Positions 27,292 through 36,862 of a DNA stretch of 64,000 bases are shown one piece after another (positions within the stretch are counted from its first letter, which is position 1; every line of letters begins with the position of its first letter). This stretch comes from Brenneria populi (lineage in GTDB: Bacteria > Pseudomonadota > Gammaproteobacteria > Enterobacterales > Enterobacteriaceae): NCBI RefSeq assembly GCF_036016195.1, contig NZ_JAYWTM010000024.1, forward strand, positions 1-64,000, read 5' to 3'. The position numbers and the translations under genes are program-made. The notes under the pieces were generated by a model. The model searched no databases and was not told the origin of the DNA. It worked only from the letters and a program-made list of their open reading frames with translations.

Positions 27292-28692
27292 ATGAGTTAT
27301 TTCTTTGTGACCACGCTGCAGGCGTTTTTGCCGATAGCGCTGCTGTTAGGGCTGAACTGGAGCCATCGCCCCGCGCCCGAAATCAGACCGTTAGTCTGGA
27401 TAACGTTATCGGCGTTGATTATCGGTACGCTGGTCGGCATTCGCCTGCCCGGCGAACAGTCATTTCAACTCGGTATGACCGCCGCGCAGGCGCTGGCTCT
27501 GGCGCTGTTCCTCGTCAGTCAATTCTCCTCTTCTTCACGCGTCGGCTATCTCTGGCAGGCGATACTGAGCGCCGGCGCGGCTATCCATTGGGGCGGCGAT
27601 CCCAACCTGGGCGCGCTAACCAACACGCATGTGGTGAATACCGAACTGCTGCTGAATTTCAGCGCCGTGGCGATCGCTTTCGGATGGCTGGCGTTCAGCG
27701 CCGCGCTTTGCGGCATGATTGTGCGGCGCATCCGCGGGCTGCGCTGGCCGTTGCTTATCCCGCTGGTTGTTTTATTGATGCTGCCGATTAGCGGCAACCT
27801 GCTGTTGCTGCTGATAAAGCTACAGGTCGTGGGGCTCACCAAACCGCGTCTGAGCTATGTGGCGCAGGTCACCAACAGCGCCTGGCTGCTGAACTATTGC
27901 GGCGCGCTATTGATGGCCGTGACGGCGGCCTGCTGCCTGCCGTCTTTACTGCGTACGCGCCGGCGCATGCGGGCGGAAACGCAGGCCGTCGCCCGGCGCA
28001 AAGCGACGGCGGACTACCGCAACGGGCGGCGCACGGCGCTGGCGACCGTGGCGGCGCTGCTGGCTATCGTGGCGGGGCAGCTGTACTGGGACCAGATCGC
28101 CTCCCGCCCGCCGCGTCTTTCCGAAGCGTTGCCGGTGACGCTGGCCGAGGACGGCAAGGCGCATATTCCGATTGAACAGGTGCGCGACGGCAAACTGCAC
28201 CGTTTCGTCTGGATCGCCGACGACGGCAAAGCGGTGCGTTTTTTCGTTATTAACCGCTATCCGGATCGGCTGCGGCTGGGGGTGGTGTTCGATGCCTGCC
28301 TGCTGTGCGGCGATCAGGGCTATGTGATGGAAGGCAATCAGGTGATTTGCGTGGCCTGCGACGTGCGCATCTTTATTCCTTCCATCGGCAAGGCGGGCGG
28401 GTGCAATCCGGTGCCGATCGAGGGCTGGAGCAATGACGATCGCGAGCTGGTGATCGACCACGCGTCGCTGGCGGCGGGCGCCAACTATTTCACCACGGTG
28501 ATAGCCATGGATGTCGTGGATCCGGTGGACGGTTCCAGGCTCACCAATGTGAAAGCCGAGCATAAGTATCGCTATGCCGGTAAAACCTATTTCTTCTCGT
28601 CCGAAGCCAACTACAACCGTTTCCGCGCCAGTCCTGGAAAATTTGTCGCTTCAGCGGCGGCGGACGACGACGATCGGGCGGAAGGGGAATAA
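27292..28692 (+). CDS. Membrane protein with C-terminal DUF2318 Fe-S-like domain
   Basis: A 466-residue protein with about seven to eight membrane segments in the first 270 residues. Then follows a periplasmic DUF2318-type domain with CLLCGDQGYVMEGNQVIC, a later CDVR and GGCNPVPI, likely metal-cluster or redox cysteines. The same gene order occurs in P19-type iron clusters, where it may supply electrons to ferric iron. Its exact reaction is unknown. Confidence 0.85.
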   Translation: MSYFFVTTLQAFLPIALLLGLNWSHRPAPEIRPLVWITLSALIIGTLVGIRLPGEQSFQLGMTAAQALALALFLVSQFSSSSRVGYLWQAILSAGAAIHWGGDPNLGALTNTHVVNTELLLNFSAVAIAFGWLAFSAALCGMIVRRIRGLRWPLLIPLVVLLMLPISGNLLLLLIKLQVVGLTKPRLSYVAQVTNSAWLLNYCGALLMAVTAACCLPSLLRTRRRMRAETQAVARRKATADYRNGRRTALATVAALLAIVAGQLYWDQIASRPPRLSEALPVTLAEDGKAHIPIEQVRDGKLHRFVWIADDGKAVRFFVINRYPDRLRLGVVFDACLLCGDQGYVMEGNQVICVACDVRIFIPSIGKAGGCNPVPIEGWSNDDRELVIDHASLAAGANYFTTVIAMDVVDPVDGSRLTNVKAEHKYRYAGKTYFFSSEANYNRFRASPGKFVASAAADDDDRAEGE

Positions 28693-28694
28693 CC

Positions 28695-29984
28695 ATGCTA
28701 TGGCGTATGTTGCGCCAGTCCTGGCGCAGAAATATCCGGCGTAAATCGCTGGCGATATTAACGGTGTTCCTGGCGGCGGGACTGATCTCCGCCCTGCTGG
28801 CGGTATCCATCGATATCGGCGACAAAATGTCGCGCGAGCTGAAATCCTATGGCGCGAATATCCTGATTGAGCCGGCGGGGCAGGCGGCGCTGCCGGCACT
28901 GTTCGGCGAACGCAGCAACCCGCTGGACGGCCAGGATTTTCTCGACGAGGCGGAGCTGCCGAACATCAAGGATATCTTCTGGCGCAACAATATCGTCGGC
29001 TTCGCGCCGTTGCTCAGCGGCGACGTCGAGATTGACGGACAGCCGGTTGCGCTATTGGGGACGTTTTTCTCCCAGCCCGTGGCGGTGCCGGATGAAGAGG
29101 ACTACCGCACCGGGCAGATAGCCGTCAGCCCTTACTGGCAGGTTAACGGCCGGTGGCCGCAGGAGCCGGTTGCCGCCGGGCGAACCGCCGAGGTGCTGGC
29201 GGGGCGCCAACTGGCGCAGCAAAACGGCTGGCAGACGGGCGGCCAGCTACGGCTGAAGGGCGCGCAAGGGGAGTTGCCGGTGCGGATAAGCGGCATTCTG
29301 ACCAGCGGCGGCGATGAAGAGAGCCGTCTGGTGATGCCGCTGGCGACGGCGCAGCAGCTGCTGGGGCTGGCGGGGAAAATTCAGGCGATCCGCGTGTCGG
29401 CGCTGACGGTGCCGGAAAACGATCTGTCGCGCCGGGCGCGTGAAAATCTGGACGCGCTGAACGCCGAAGAGTACGACCTCTGGTACTGCACCGCCTACGT
29501 CTCTTCCATCGCCCACCAGTTGGAAGAGGCCATTTCCGGCTCGGTGGTGCGCCCTATCTGGCAGGTGGCCGCCTCCGAGGGGGTGGTGATCGATAAAATC
29601 CAGCTGTTGCTGGCGGTGGTCACTTTCGCCGCGCTGGTCGCCGCCGCCATGGGCATCGCTTCGCTGATGACCAGCGCCATTATGGAGAGATCCAAAGAGA
29701 TCGGCCTGATGAAGGCGCTGGGCGCCCGGCAGTGGCAGATTATGCTGCTGTTCTATCTGGAGGCGGCGTTAAGCGGCTTGCTGGGCGGTATCGTCGGCTG
29801 TATCGCAGGCTGGGGGCTGGCGAAGGCCATCGGCCTGATGCTGTTCGGCGTGCCGCTCAGTTTCGCCTGGATCGTCATTCCCTGCGTGCTGGTGATTTCG
29901 ATGCTGATTGCGGCGATCGGCACCTGGTTCCCGGCGCGGCGCATCGCCAAACTCTATCCGGTGGAGGTGCTGTATGGCCGCTAA
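28695..29984 (+). CDS. FtsX-type ABC permease, first of pair
   Basis: A 429-residue MacB/LolC-like permease with an N-terminal membrane segment (about 18-38), a large periplasmic domain, and three C-terminal membrane helices. The FtsX motif EIGLMKALGARQWQI lies between the second and third segments. It starts 2 bases after the DUF2318 gene. It forms a heterodimer with the next gene, energised by the ATPase at 31118. Confidence 0.88.
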   Translation: MLWRMLRQSWRRNIRRKSLAILTVFLAAGLISALLAVSIDIGDKMSRELKSYGANILIEPAGQAALPALFGERSNPLDGQDFLDEAELPNIKDIFWRNNIVGFAPLLSGDVEIDGQPVALLGTFFSQPVAVPDEEDYRTGQIAVSPYWQVNGRWPQEPVAAGRTAEVLAGRQLAQQNGWQTGGQLRLKGAQGELPVRISGILTSGGDEESRLVMPLATAQQLLGLAGKIQAIRVSALTVPENDLSRRARENLDALNAEEYDLWYCTAYVSSIAHQLEEAISGSVVRPIWQVAASEGVVIDKIQLLLAVVTFAALVAAAMGIASLMTSAIMERSKEIGLMKALGARQWQIMLLFYLEAALSGLLGGIVGCIAGWGLAKAIGLMLFGVPLSFAWIVIPCVLVISMLIAAIGTWFPARRIAKLYPVEVLYGR

Positions 29985-31113
29985 TGCCTGGATGAACGGT
30001 ATGTTCTGGCGCCTGGTGCTGCGCGCGCTACGGCTGCGGATGCAGCGCGTCGGCGTGGTGTTCGCCGCCCTGACGGTCGGCGCGGCGATCGTCACCGCCA
30101 TGTCCGCCGTCTATTTCGATATCAACGCCAAGATGAGTCAGGAGCTGCGCACCTTCGGGGCGAACTTCTATATCGGCCCCGCGCGCGGCAATGCGTTGCC
30201 GCAGGCGACCTTCCAGCAGATTGTCGATAACGCGCCGGCGGGGCTTATCAATGCGGCCAGCCCCTACCTGTACGGCATGGCGCGCACCGAACTGGAAAAA
30301 GTGGTGCTGATGGGCGTGTGGTTTGAATCATTGCGTCCATTGGCGCCTTACTGGCAGGTGAAGGGCAACTGGATCGGCGTCAGCTTTGACGACCGCAACG
30401 CGATGATCGGCGTTAAGCTGGCGGAGCGGCTGAATGTGAAGGTCGGCGACGGCATAACGCTGGTGGACGATGGCGACCGGCAGCGTCTGCAGATTAAAGG
30501 CATCGTCGAGTCCGGCGACGCCACGGACAATATGCTGATCGTCAGTCTGGACCTGGCGCAGAAGTGGCTGAATAAAGCCGGCACGATCAGCAATGCGCTG
30601 CTGAGCGTCAGCAACGATCTGGGGCAGGTGGATCACTTCGCCGGACGTTTGCAGCAGCAGTATCCGCAATTGGAAATCAGACCGATCCTTAAAGTCTCGG
30701 CTTCCGAAGGGCAGGTGCTGAATAAGATCAAGGGGCTGATGGGATTGGTATCGGCGGTGATTCTGGTGCTCTCCTCGCTGTGCGTCAACACCACGCTGAT
30801 GGCGATTGTCGGCGAACGCGCGCGCGAGTTTGCGCTGCAGAAAGCGCTGGGGGCCAGCGGCCGAGATATCATCCGCCAGATGCTGGCCGAAACCGGTATT
30901 ATCGCGCTGGCGGCGGCGGCCTGCGGTTCGGTGCTGGGTTACCTGCTGGCGCAAATTCTCGGCATGGCGGTGTTCAATGCGACGATTTCGCTACGGGCGC
31001 CGGTTTTCCCGCTGACGCTGGCGCTCTCTTTGCTGGTCGCCGCCGCCGCCGCCATCGTTCCCACCCGGCGTGCGATCCATATCGAACCGGCTAAAGTTTT
31101 AAAAGGAGAGTAG
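29974..31113 (+). CDS. FtsX-type ABC permease, second of pair
   Basis: A 379-residue paralogue of the preceding permease with the same layout and motif (EFALQKALGASGRDI). The start at 29974 lies inside the last codons of the previous gene, 6-7 bases after a GGAGG site, so translation is coupled. A longer frame beginning at 29908 is unsupported. Confidence 0.88.
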   Translation: MAANAWMNGMFWRLVLRALRLRMQRVGVVFAALTVGAAIVTAMSAVYFDINAKMSQELRTFGANFYIGPARGNALPQATFQQIVDNAPAGLINAASPYLYGMARTELEKVVLMGVWFESLRPLAPYWQVKGNWIGVSFDDRNAMIGVKLAERLNVKVGDGITLVDDGDRQRLQIKGIVESGDATDNMLIVSLDLAQKWLNKAGTISNALLSVSNDLGQVDHFAGRLQQQYPQLEIRPILKVSASEGQVLNKIKGLMGLVSAVILVLSSLCVNTTLMAIVGERAREFALQKALGASGRDIIRQMLAETGIIALAAAACGSVLGYLLAQILGMAVFNATISLRAPVFPLTLALSLLVAAAAAIVPTRRAIHIEPAKVLKGE

Positions 31114-31117
31114 CGCG

Positions 31118-31822
31118 ATGTCCGTATCAATAAATGGTCAGCAAGCGGAAGCGGTGATTGAAACGCGACGCCTCTACAAACGTTTCGGACAGGTGACCGC
31201 CCTGGAGAATATTAATATCCGCATCGCCCGCGGCGAGTTCGTCGCCATTATGGGGGCGTCGGGCTCGGGGAAGACCACGCTGATGAATATTCTGACCTGC
31301 CTGGATACGGTCAGCGAAGGCCAGGTTCTGCTGGACGGCGTTGACGCCGCCGCGCTGGATGAAGAGGGGCGGCGTCAATTTCGCGCCGATAAAATCGGGC
31401 TGGTTTTTCAGCAGTTTCACCTGATCCCTTTTCTGACGGCGTTGGAAAATATCATGCTGGCGCAGCACTACCACAGCGTGGTCGATGAAGAGGCGGCCAA
31501 ACGGGTTCTGGCGCAGGTGGGGCTGGAGCACCGCATCGGCCACCTGCCCAGCCAGCTTTCCGGCGGCGAGCAGCAGCGGGTCTGTATCGCCAGGGCGCTG
31601 GTCAACGAGCCGCCGGTTATTTTCGCCGACGAGCCGACGGGTAATCTGGATGAAGAGAACGAACGGCGGGTTCTGGATCTGTTGAGGGATCTGCACCATC
31701 AGGGGCGCACCATCGTGATGGTGACGCATAACCCTGAATTGGGCAAGTTTGCCGATCGTATTATTCGGTTGCAGCACGGTAAATATTTAGGCGAGGAGGT
31801 CAACCATCATGCGGTGGCGTAA
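31118..31822 (+). CDS. ABC transporter ATPase, LolD/MacB type
   Basis: A 234-residue ATPase with Walker A GASGSGKTT, signature LSGGEQQR and Walker B VIFADEPTG. It would drive the two FtsX-type permeases. Systems of this type usually transmit mechanical work to periplasmic partners rather than move a substrate through the membrane, so a role with P19 or the thioredoxin-like protein is plausible. Confidence 0.92.
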   Translation: MSVSINGQQAEAVIETRRLYKRFGQVTALENINIRIARGEFVAIMGASGSGKTTLMNILTCLDTVSEGQVLLDGVDAAALDEEGRRQFRADKIGLVFQQFHLIPFLTALENIMLAQHYHSVVDEEAAKRVLAQVGLEHRIGHLPSQLSGGEQQRVCIARALVNEPPVIFADEPTGNLDEENERRVLDLLRDLHHQGRTIVMVTHNPELGKFADRIIRLQHGKYLGEEVNHHAVA

Positions 31823-32309
31823 CGGGGCGAAAGTTCTCTTGGCGCTGTGCGCCCTGGCGGCGCTCGGCGGCTGCAAAGAGGAGCGGGTGAGCATCGGCGA
31901 GAAGGCGCCCGCGCTGGCGGCGTACGATTTAGCAGGCCGGCCGGCGGAGCTGACCCGCTGGCAGGGAAAAAGCGTCTACCTGAATTTCTGGTCCTCCGGC
32001 TGCGGCGGCTGTCTGGCGGAAATGGCGACGCTGGAGAAACTGAGCCGGCGCTACGGCGATCGGGTGGCGGTGGTGGCGGTCAATACGGATCCGGACGGCG
32101 TGGACATTGCCCCGCTGCTGGCGCAGCAAAAGATCGGCTATCCGGTGATCCGCGATCAGTTGGGGATCACCAAAGAGCGCTATCAGGTTATCGGCACGCC
32201 CACTTCATTTATCATTGACGCCGCCGGCAAGGTTATCGCGCAGCATCAGGGCGCGCGCACCGAGCAGCAGCTGAAGGAACTGTTTGCGCAACTGGCGCAC
32301 GGAGCATGA
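31809..32309 (+). CDS. TlpA/ResA-like thioredoxin lipoprotein
   Basis: A 166-residue protein with a lipoprotein signal (lipobox LGGC, Cys at about 22), a thioredoxin fold and the active-site motif SSGCGGC. A conserved GTPTSFIID cis-proline segment is present. It overlaps the ATPase gene by 14 bases and is last in the iron operon. It probably reduces disulfides of the neighbouring periplasmic cysteine proteins. Confidence 0.88.
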   Translation: MRWRNGAKVLLALCALAALGGCKEERVSIGEKAPALAAYDLAGRPAELTRWQGKSVYLNFWSSGCGGCLAEMATLEKLSRRYGDRVAVVAVNTDPDGVDIAPLLAQQKIGYPVIRDQLGITKERYQVIGTPTSFIIDAAGKVIAQHQGARTEQQLKELFAQLAHGA

Positions 32310-32382
32310 CGGGTTTATAAATTAAAGTCTGCGAATCGGGAAATCGCGCCATGAATTTTCATCGCCGGACGAGGATTGAGAT

Positions 32383-33453
32383 ATGAACCCTATCAGACTG
32401 TTGACAAAGTTAGCTATTCCTCGCCCCGCCAGCGGCGCACAAAAACGCATGCGTTTTTGTAGGGGAAACAGGGGGGAGGTTCCCGCTTACGACGCTTCAT
32501 CCCCGTGGTTGCCCCGGGTATCTCTCCCTGACGGACGGGGTTGTCAGCAAACGCCGCTACTCAGCGTGCTCGCTATTTTAGCCTTGAGCGCCGGGCTCTG
32601 CCAGGCGGCGGAGCTACCGAAAGAGAGCGGCAGTTTCCCTTTTACCGTGCCGCAAACCGGTAAAAAGATGACGGTATTCAGCTATCGGCCGCCTAACGCC
32701 GACGCCGATTCGCCGGTGGTTTTCGTGCTTACCGGAGTACGCCGCAACGCAGATGATTACCGGAACGCATGGATTGAGAACGCTAGGAAAAATAACCTGA
32801 TCGCTATCGTCCCCAGGTTTGCCAAAACCGATTATCCCGGCGCTGACGGTTATAATCTGGGCAATATGGAGAATATAGCAACGCACCGATTGAATCCCAA
32901 AGGGCAATGGTCGTTCTCGGTGATTGACGACCTGTTCGCCGATCTGCAACAGCAGGGGATAACCCGGCAGCACGGTTATTATCTGTTTGGCAACAGCGCG
33001 GGCTGCCAGTTTGTTCACCGGATGCTGACCTTTATGCCGGAGGCCAACGTCAAAGCCGCCGTCTGCGCCGCGGCGGGGTGGTGGACATTGCCGGATGTGG
33101 AAAATCCCTGGCCTTATGGTTTGAAGAACGCGCCGGTCGAGGTCTCGAAAAAGCAATTGGCGGATTATTTTGCCAAACCGATGCTGATTACGGTGGGCGA
33201 GAAAGACAACGACCCCTATCATCCGCTGCTGCGCCGCTCTTATCAGGCGATGGCGCAGGGAGATAGCCGGCTGGTCCGGGCGAAAAACTATTTTCTGACG
33301 GCGCGGCAGCAGGCCAGGCATGACAAAATTGACCTGAACTGGCGTTTTACCACCGTTCCCGATGTGGGGCACAACGGGACGAAAATGTCGGCCTATGCCG
33401 CCGAACAATTCGCCTGGTTTGAACGGCATGGCGAATTTAAGCTTCGGCCCTAG
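32383..33453 (+). CDS. Exported alpha/beta hydrolase with repeat-extended N-terminus
   Basis: A 356-residue open frame. Residues about 76-356 look like an alpha/beta hydrolase (esterase/depolymerase-like) with the nucleophile elbow GNSAGC, a later acidic segment (TVGEKDND) and DVGHNG as catalytic histidine region. A clear signal peptide core (LLSVLAILALSAGLCQA) sits at residues about 59-75 rather than at the N-terminus. The intervening residues, about 14-55, are encoded by a sequence containing the core of the MITE-like repeat. The start at 32383 has GAGG 8 bases upstream. Whether the extended signal still works is unknown. Confidence 0.75.
   Translation: MNPIRLLTKLAIPRPASGAQKRMRFCRGNRGEVPAYDASSPWLPRVSLPDGRGCQQTPLLSVLAILALSAGLCQAAELPKESGSFPFTVPQTGKKMTVFSYRPPNADADSPVVFVLTGVRRNADDYRNAWIENARKNNLIAIVPRFAKTDYPGADGYNLGNMENIATHRLNPKGQWSFSVIDDLFADLQQQGITRQHGYYLFGNSAGCQFVHRMLTFMPEANVKAAVCAAAGWWTLPDVENPWPYGLKNAPVEVSKKQLADYFAKPMLITVGEKDNDPYHPLLRRSYQAMAQGDSRLVRAKNYFLTARQQARHDKIDLNWRFTTVPDVGHNGTKMSAYAAEQFAWFERHGEFKLRP
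32461..32525. mobile_element. MITE-like element, divergent copy C (core)
   Basis: About 65 bp match the central part of copies A and B (AGGGGAAACA, GGGGGAGGTTCCCG, the GTGGTTGCCCCGGGTATCT stretch). Its flanks differ from theirs. A 22-bp perfect palindrome (32439-32460) abuts it on the left. It lies within the 5' coding end of the hydrolase gene and keeps the frame open. Confidence 0.65.
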
Positions 33454-33820
33454 GAATTCCCCGCTTGTCTTTGCCGTTCGGTTATTTTTTCTGCCGCGTT
33501 CTTTAGCGTTTTGGGGATATTTTTATCGTCTGCGTGGTTAATAACGGCTCATTTTGTCGCGGGTATTTAAATAAATTCTGCGGATTGGGTTATTAAATGA
33601 ATTTTTTATTGGGATGCGCGCTATAATAATCTATGGCTTTTTATCTTCCGCAGCGGATAAATCGGTGCCTATGCGTTCGGTTGCGATAATTCATAATATC
33701 CCCGTCATATTTCATCTCGCCTGGGCGCCGCGCAATCGGCCGATTTTATCCTTTGGGCGGGTAAAATGAACCACGCTTTGCCGTCAACAAGGCGCCTTGC
33801 TCAAGTCGAATCGCTTAGGA

Positions 33821-33949
33821 TATAACCCTTCATACTTCAAGCTGCAGGCGCGTTGGCTTTGTTACTCGCCCCGTTGGAACCGCCGCAGGCGCTGTGTAAA
33901 AACGCTTTGATGTTTTTGTCCTGCAACTCGAATTATTTTTAGCATATAT
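33821..33949 (+). repeat. Enterobacterial palindromic repeat, full copy 1
   Basis: About 129 bp with ends in inverted orientation (CTTCATACTTCAAGCTGCAGG and the complement-like CCTGCAACTCGAATTATT), similar to the copy at 56328-56470. It resembles ERIC/YPAL-type elements in size and structure. It lies in the 668-bp gap between the hydrolase and AEC carrier genes, where I see nothing else but AT-rich promoter sequence. Confidence 0.75.
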
Positions 33950-34121
33950 ATTAATTATTTTATTGGTTTTAATCTTTATTAACTCATTATATTAGTTTGT
34001 TTTGTGTTTATTAACTATTGAAAATTAATCATAAAAATCCGTGTGACGATAATCACAATGGAAAATTAATAAATAAGATAAAAATACCTTTATCTTATAG
34101 CGTAAATAAAAAAGGTTTTTT

Positions 34122-35066
34122 ATGTCTTCATTATTATTGTCATCTTTATTTCCATTGGTGTTTATCATGCTGATGGGGTGGCTAAGCGGGAAATTAAATT
34201 ATATGAAACGGGAGGATGCCGGCGTACTGGCGACGGTCGTTATTCGTTTTGCTTTGCCGCTGCATCTGTTTATCGGCGCGTTGAATACCAGCCCCGATAA
34301 AATAAAGAATTTCTCTTTCGTGGCGGTGCTGTTTATTGGCCTGATGGGGGCCTATCTCCTGACGCTGTGCATCTCCCGGTTCGTTTTTCGCCACGATATC
34401 AAAACCAGCGCCATTCAATCTCTGGTTTGCGCCTTTCCCGATATGGCCTACTTCGGCGCGCCGGTGCTGGCGGTGCTTATCGGCCCCGAAGGGTTTCTCG
34501 GCGTATTGATCGGCAACCTGATTACCAGCGTGTTTATGATCCCGCTGACGATTGTGCTGATCCGCATGGGCGACAGCGATGGCGACGCCGCGCGCCAGGA
34601 GAGTCTGGGTCTTATGATCATGGGCAATTTGTATAAGGCCGCGCGCAATCCGATTGTGTGGATCCCCATTCTGGGCGTAACGCTCAGCCTGTTGGGCGTC
34701 AAAATCCCGCAGCTGCTGTATTCGTCGATTGATATGATGGGGAAAACCGCCGGCGGCATTTCTCTGTTCGCGCTTGGCCTGCTGTTTTATGGCGAAAGTC
34801 CGAAATTCAACCTGCACACCCTGACCAACATCAGCCTGAAAAATCTGGTTCAGCCCGCGATTATGGCCGCCGCCGGCGTCGCTTTCGGTCTCAGTCCCAG
34901 CCTGATGCAGCAGGTGGTGATTATCGGCGCGACGCCGTCCGCCATCGCCGCCGGCATGTTTGCGATACGCAGCGACACTTATGTTGAATCCGCCTCCTCG
35001 GCGATCCTGGTGGGGACTGCCGTCGGGATTTTCACCGAAGGTTTAGTGATCTTTATGATGACCTAG
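34122..35066 (+). CDS. AEC family transporter
   Basis: A 314-residue inner-membrane carrier with about ten hydrophobic helices in two similar halves, as in the auxin efflux carrier (AEC) family, which includes bacterial malate/malonate permeases such as MdcF. The FPDMAYFGAPV segment and late GATPSAIAAGMFA are typical. Substrate is not determined; the nearby dicarboxylate carriers suggest an organic acid. Confidence 0.85.
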   Translation: MSSLLLSSLFPLVFIMLMGWLSGKLNYMKREDAGVLATVVIRFALPLHLFIGALNTSPDKIKNFSFVAVLFIGLMGAYLLTLCISRFVFRHDIKTSAIQSLVCAFPDMAYFGAPVLAVLIGPEGFLGVLIGNLITSVFMIPLTIVLIRMGDSDGDAARQESLGLMIMGNLYKAARNPIVWIPILGVTLSLLGVKIPQLLYSSIDMMGKTAGGISLFALGLLFYGESPKFNLHTLTNISLKNLVQPAIMAAAGVAFGLSPSLMQQVVIIGATPSAIAAGMFAIRSDTYVESASSAILVGTAVGIFTEGLVIFMMT

Positions 35067-35104
35067 CGCCGATCGAATGGGAAAACGCGCGGTGCATGTT
35101 ACCC

Positions 35105-35133
35105 GGCGGGCGAGGCCCGTCCGGTCGCCCGCC
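35105..35133 (+). terminator. Candidate terminator after the AEC gene
   Basis: A 9-bp perfect stem (GGCGGGCGA / TCGCCCGCC) with an 11-base loop lies 39 bases past the stop. There is no T-tract, so it is only a candidate. Confidence 0.35.
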
Positions 35134-35148
35134 GTCCTGCCGCTTTCA

Positions 35149-35178
35149 TGCAATTCGAATTATTTAGAGTTAGATATA
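35149..35178 (+). repeat. Right-end fragment of palindromic repeat
   Basis: TGCAATTCGAATTATTT matches the right end of the palindromic repeats at 33821 and 56328, with no left half nearby. The rest of the 364-bp gap before cbl is AT-rich and holds no convincing gene. Confidence 0.5.
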
Positions 35179-35430
35179 AATCTTATAATTCATGGCAAAA
35201 AGTTTTAACTATCGCGGCTGATAAAAAACCATTTATTTTATGTTGTGTTTGTAACCAACTGAAAAAAATGGTTTTTCATTTTCTTCTTTATCCAGAGATC
35301 GTTGGAAATGCGTTTGAGTGCTGGCTTTAGTATAAAAAAATATAACCAAATCCATTTACTTATTTGTCCTGGGTACTATTCCTTCGTATCTCTATTACGC
35401 ATGAACAGGGCAATGGTGATGGAGTGAAAG

Positions 35431-36384
35431 GTGAATTTTCAGCAACTGAAGATTATTCGTGAATCAGCGCGGTGCAATTATAACCTGACCGAGGTGGCGA
35501 ATAGCCTGTTTACCTCTCAATCCGGTGTGAGTCGTCATATCCGCGAGTTGGAAGAGGAGTTGGGGATTGAAATTTTTGTCCGGCGCGGCAAACGCTTACT
35601 GGGGATGACCGAGCCCGGCAAGGCGTTGCTGACGGTGGCCGACAGGATCCTGAATGACGCCAGCACGATTCGTCGGTTAGCCAATGTGTTTACTAACAAC
35701 GATACCGGGCAGTTGGTGATCGCCACTACCCATACTCAGGCGCGTTACAGCCTGCCTCAGGTGATAATGGCGTTTCGCGAGCTTTATCCTCAGGTGCGGC
35801 TGGTGCTGAACCAGGGAACGCCGGACGAAATCGTGACCATGCTGCATTCAGGGGAGGCCGATATCGGTATCGCCAGCGAACGGCTGATTAACGACGCCTC
35901 GCTGGCGGCTTTTCCCTATTATCGCTGGCATCACGCGATCGTGGTGCCGGAAGCGCATCCGCTGGCGAAGGAGCCGGTGGTGACGCTGGATATGCTTAAC
36001 GCCGTGCCGTTGATTACCTATCGTCAGGGGATTACCGGCCGTTCCCGCGTGGATCACGCTTTTCAGGCGGCGGGGATGGAGCCGGACGTTACCCTGACAG
36101 CTCAGGATTCGGACGTCATCAAAACCTACGTGGAGCTAGGCCTGGGCGTCGGGATTTTGGCCGATAAGGCTTACGATCCGATACGGGACAAAGGGCTGGT
36201 GCGTCTGAGCGCTGAACATCTGTTTGAAGCCAATACCGTATGGCTGGGGCTAAAGAAAAATCAGTTACAGCGTAACTATGCCTGGAAATTTATCCAGCTG
36301 TGTAACACCGAACTCTCTTTGGCGGAGATTAAAGAACGCGTGTTCGCGGAGAATGACGAGAGCGTTATTGATTATCAGATCTAA
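35431..36384 (+). CDS. cbl: LysR regulator Cbl (CysB-like)
   Basis: A 317-residue LysR-type regulator almost colinear with E. coli Cbl (316 residues), including MNFQQLKIIRE, TSQSGVSRHIRELE and the C-terminal SVIDYQI. Cbl activates genes for using sulfonates and taurine under sulfate starvation and binds adenosine phosphosulfate. It begins with GTG, 6 bases after a GGAG site. It stands alone here, without nac, ssu or tau genes. Confidence 0.88.
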   Translation: MNFQQLKIIRESARCNYNLTEVANSLFTSQSGVSRHIRELEEELGIEIFVRRGKRLLGMTEPGKALLTVADRILNDASTIRRLANVFTNNDTGQLVIATTHTQARYSLPQVIMAFRELYPQVRLVLNQGTPDEIVTMLHSGEADIGIASERLINDASLAAFPYYRWHHAIVVPEAHPLAKEPVVTLDMLNAVPLITYRQGITGRSRVDHAFQAAGMEPDVTLTAQDSDVIKTYVELGLGVGILADKAYDPIRDKGLVRLSAEHLFEANTVWLGLKKNQLQRNYAWKFIQLCNTELSLAEIKERVFAENDESVIDYQI

Positions 36385-36862
36385 TTATCCGGCGTATTTC
36401 CATTCCGCTATCTTTCTGATTTACACGGTTGCATCCCCGGCGTTCCGTTGGGGATAACTGATTAACCAGCCAGAATATTTCCGCTTTTCTCCATTTTTTT
36501 CCGGCGTTTTTTCATGCGTTTTTTACCTTGAACCCGGCGCCGCGCTGAGGCATTCAATTAGCATAATTATGGTTTTAGCCGTGAATAATCCGCTTGATCT
36601 AAGCGTGGCGGGATAGTAGCATCCCCCGGAATAACAATAACATATGTTTGGTGTTTTGTTTTTAGATACAAATACTTGTGCACTTTTATTGAATAACTAT
36701 GTGATTCATTCTTGTGTGCCGGCAGCGAAAAATCTTGGCGCGCCGCCCCATCAAACATACTTAATACTCATACCTCCACGCTTATTTTACGGCTCGCATT
36801 GAGCTGGAATTCGCGCTATCGCCATCGTTCCTGGCGAGGAGTTTTGAAAACGGAAGAGCTCT
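36385..36862. other. Intergenic region upstream of gltP
   Basis: A 478-bp stretch between cbl and gltP. A small inverted repeat (CGCTT...AAGCG near 36590) is visible, but no credible gene. It presumably contains the gltP promoter. Confidence 0.35.
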
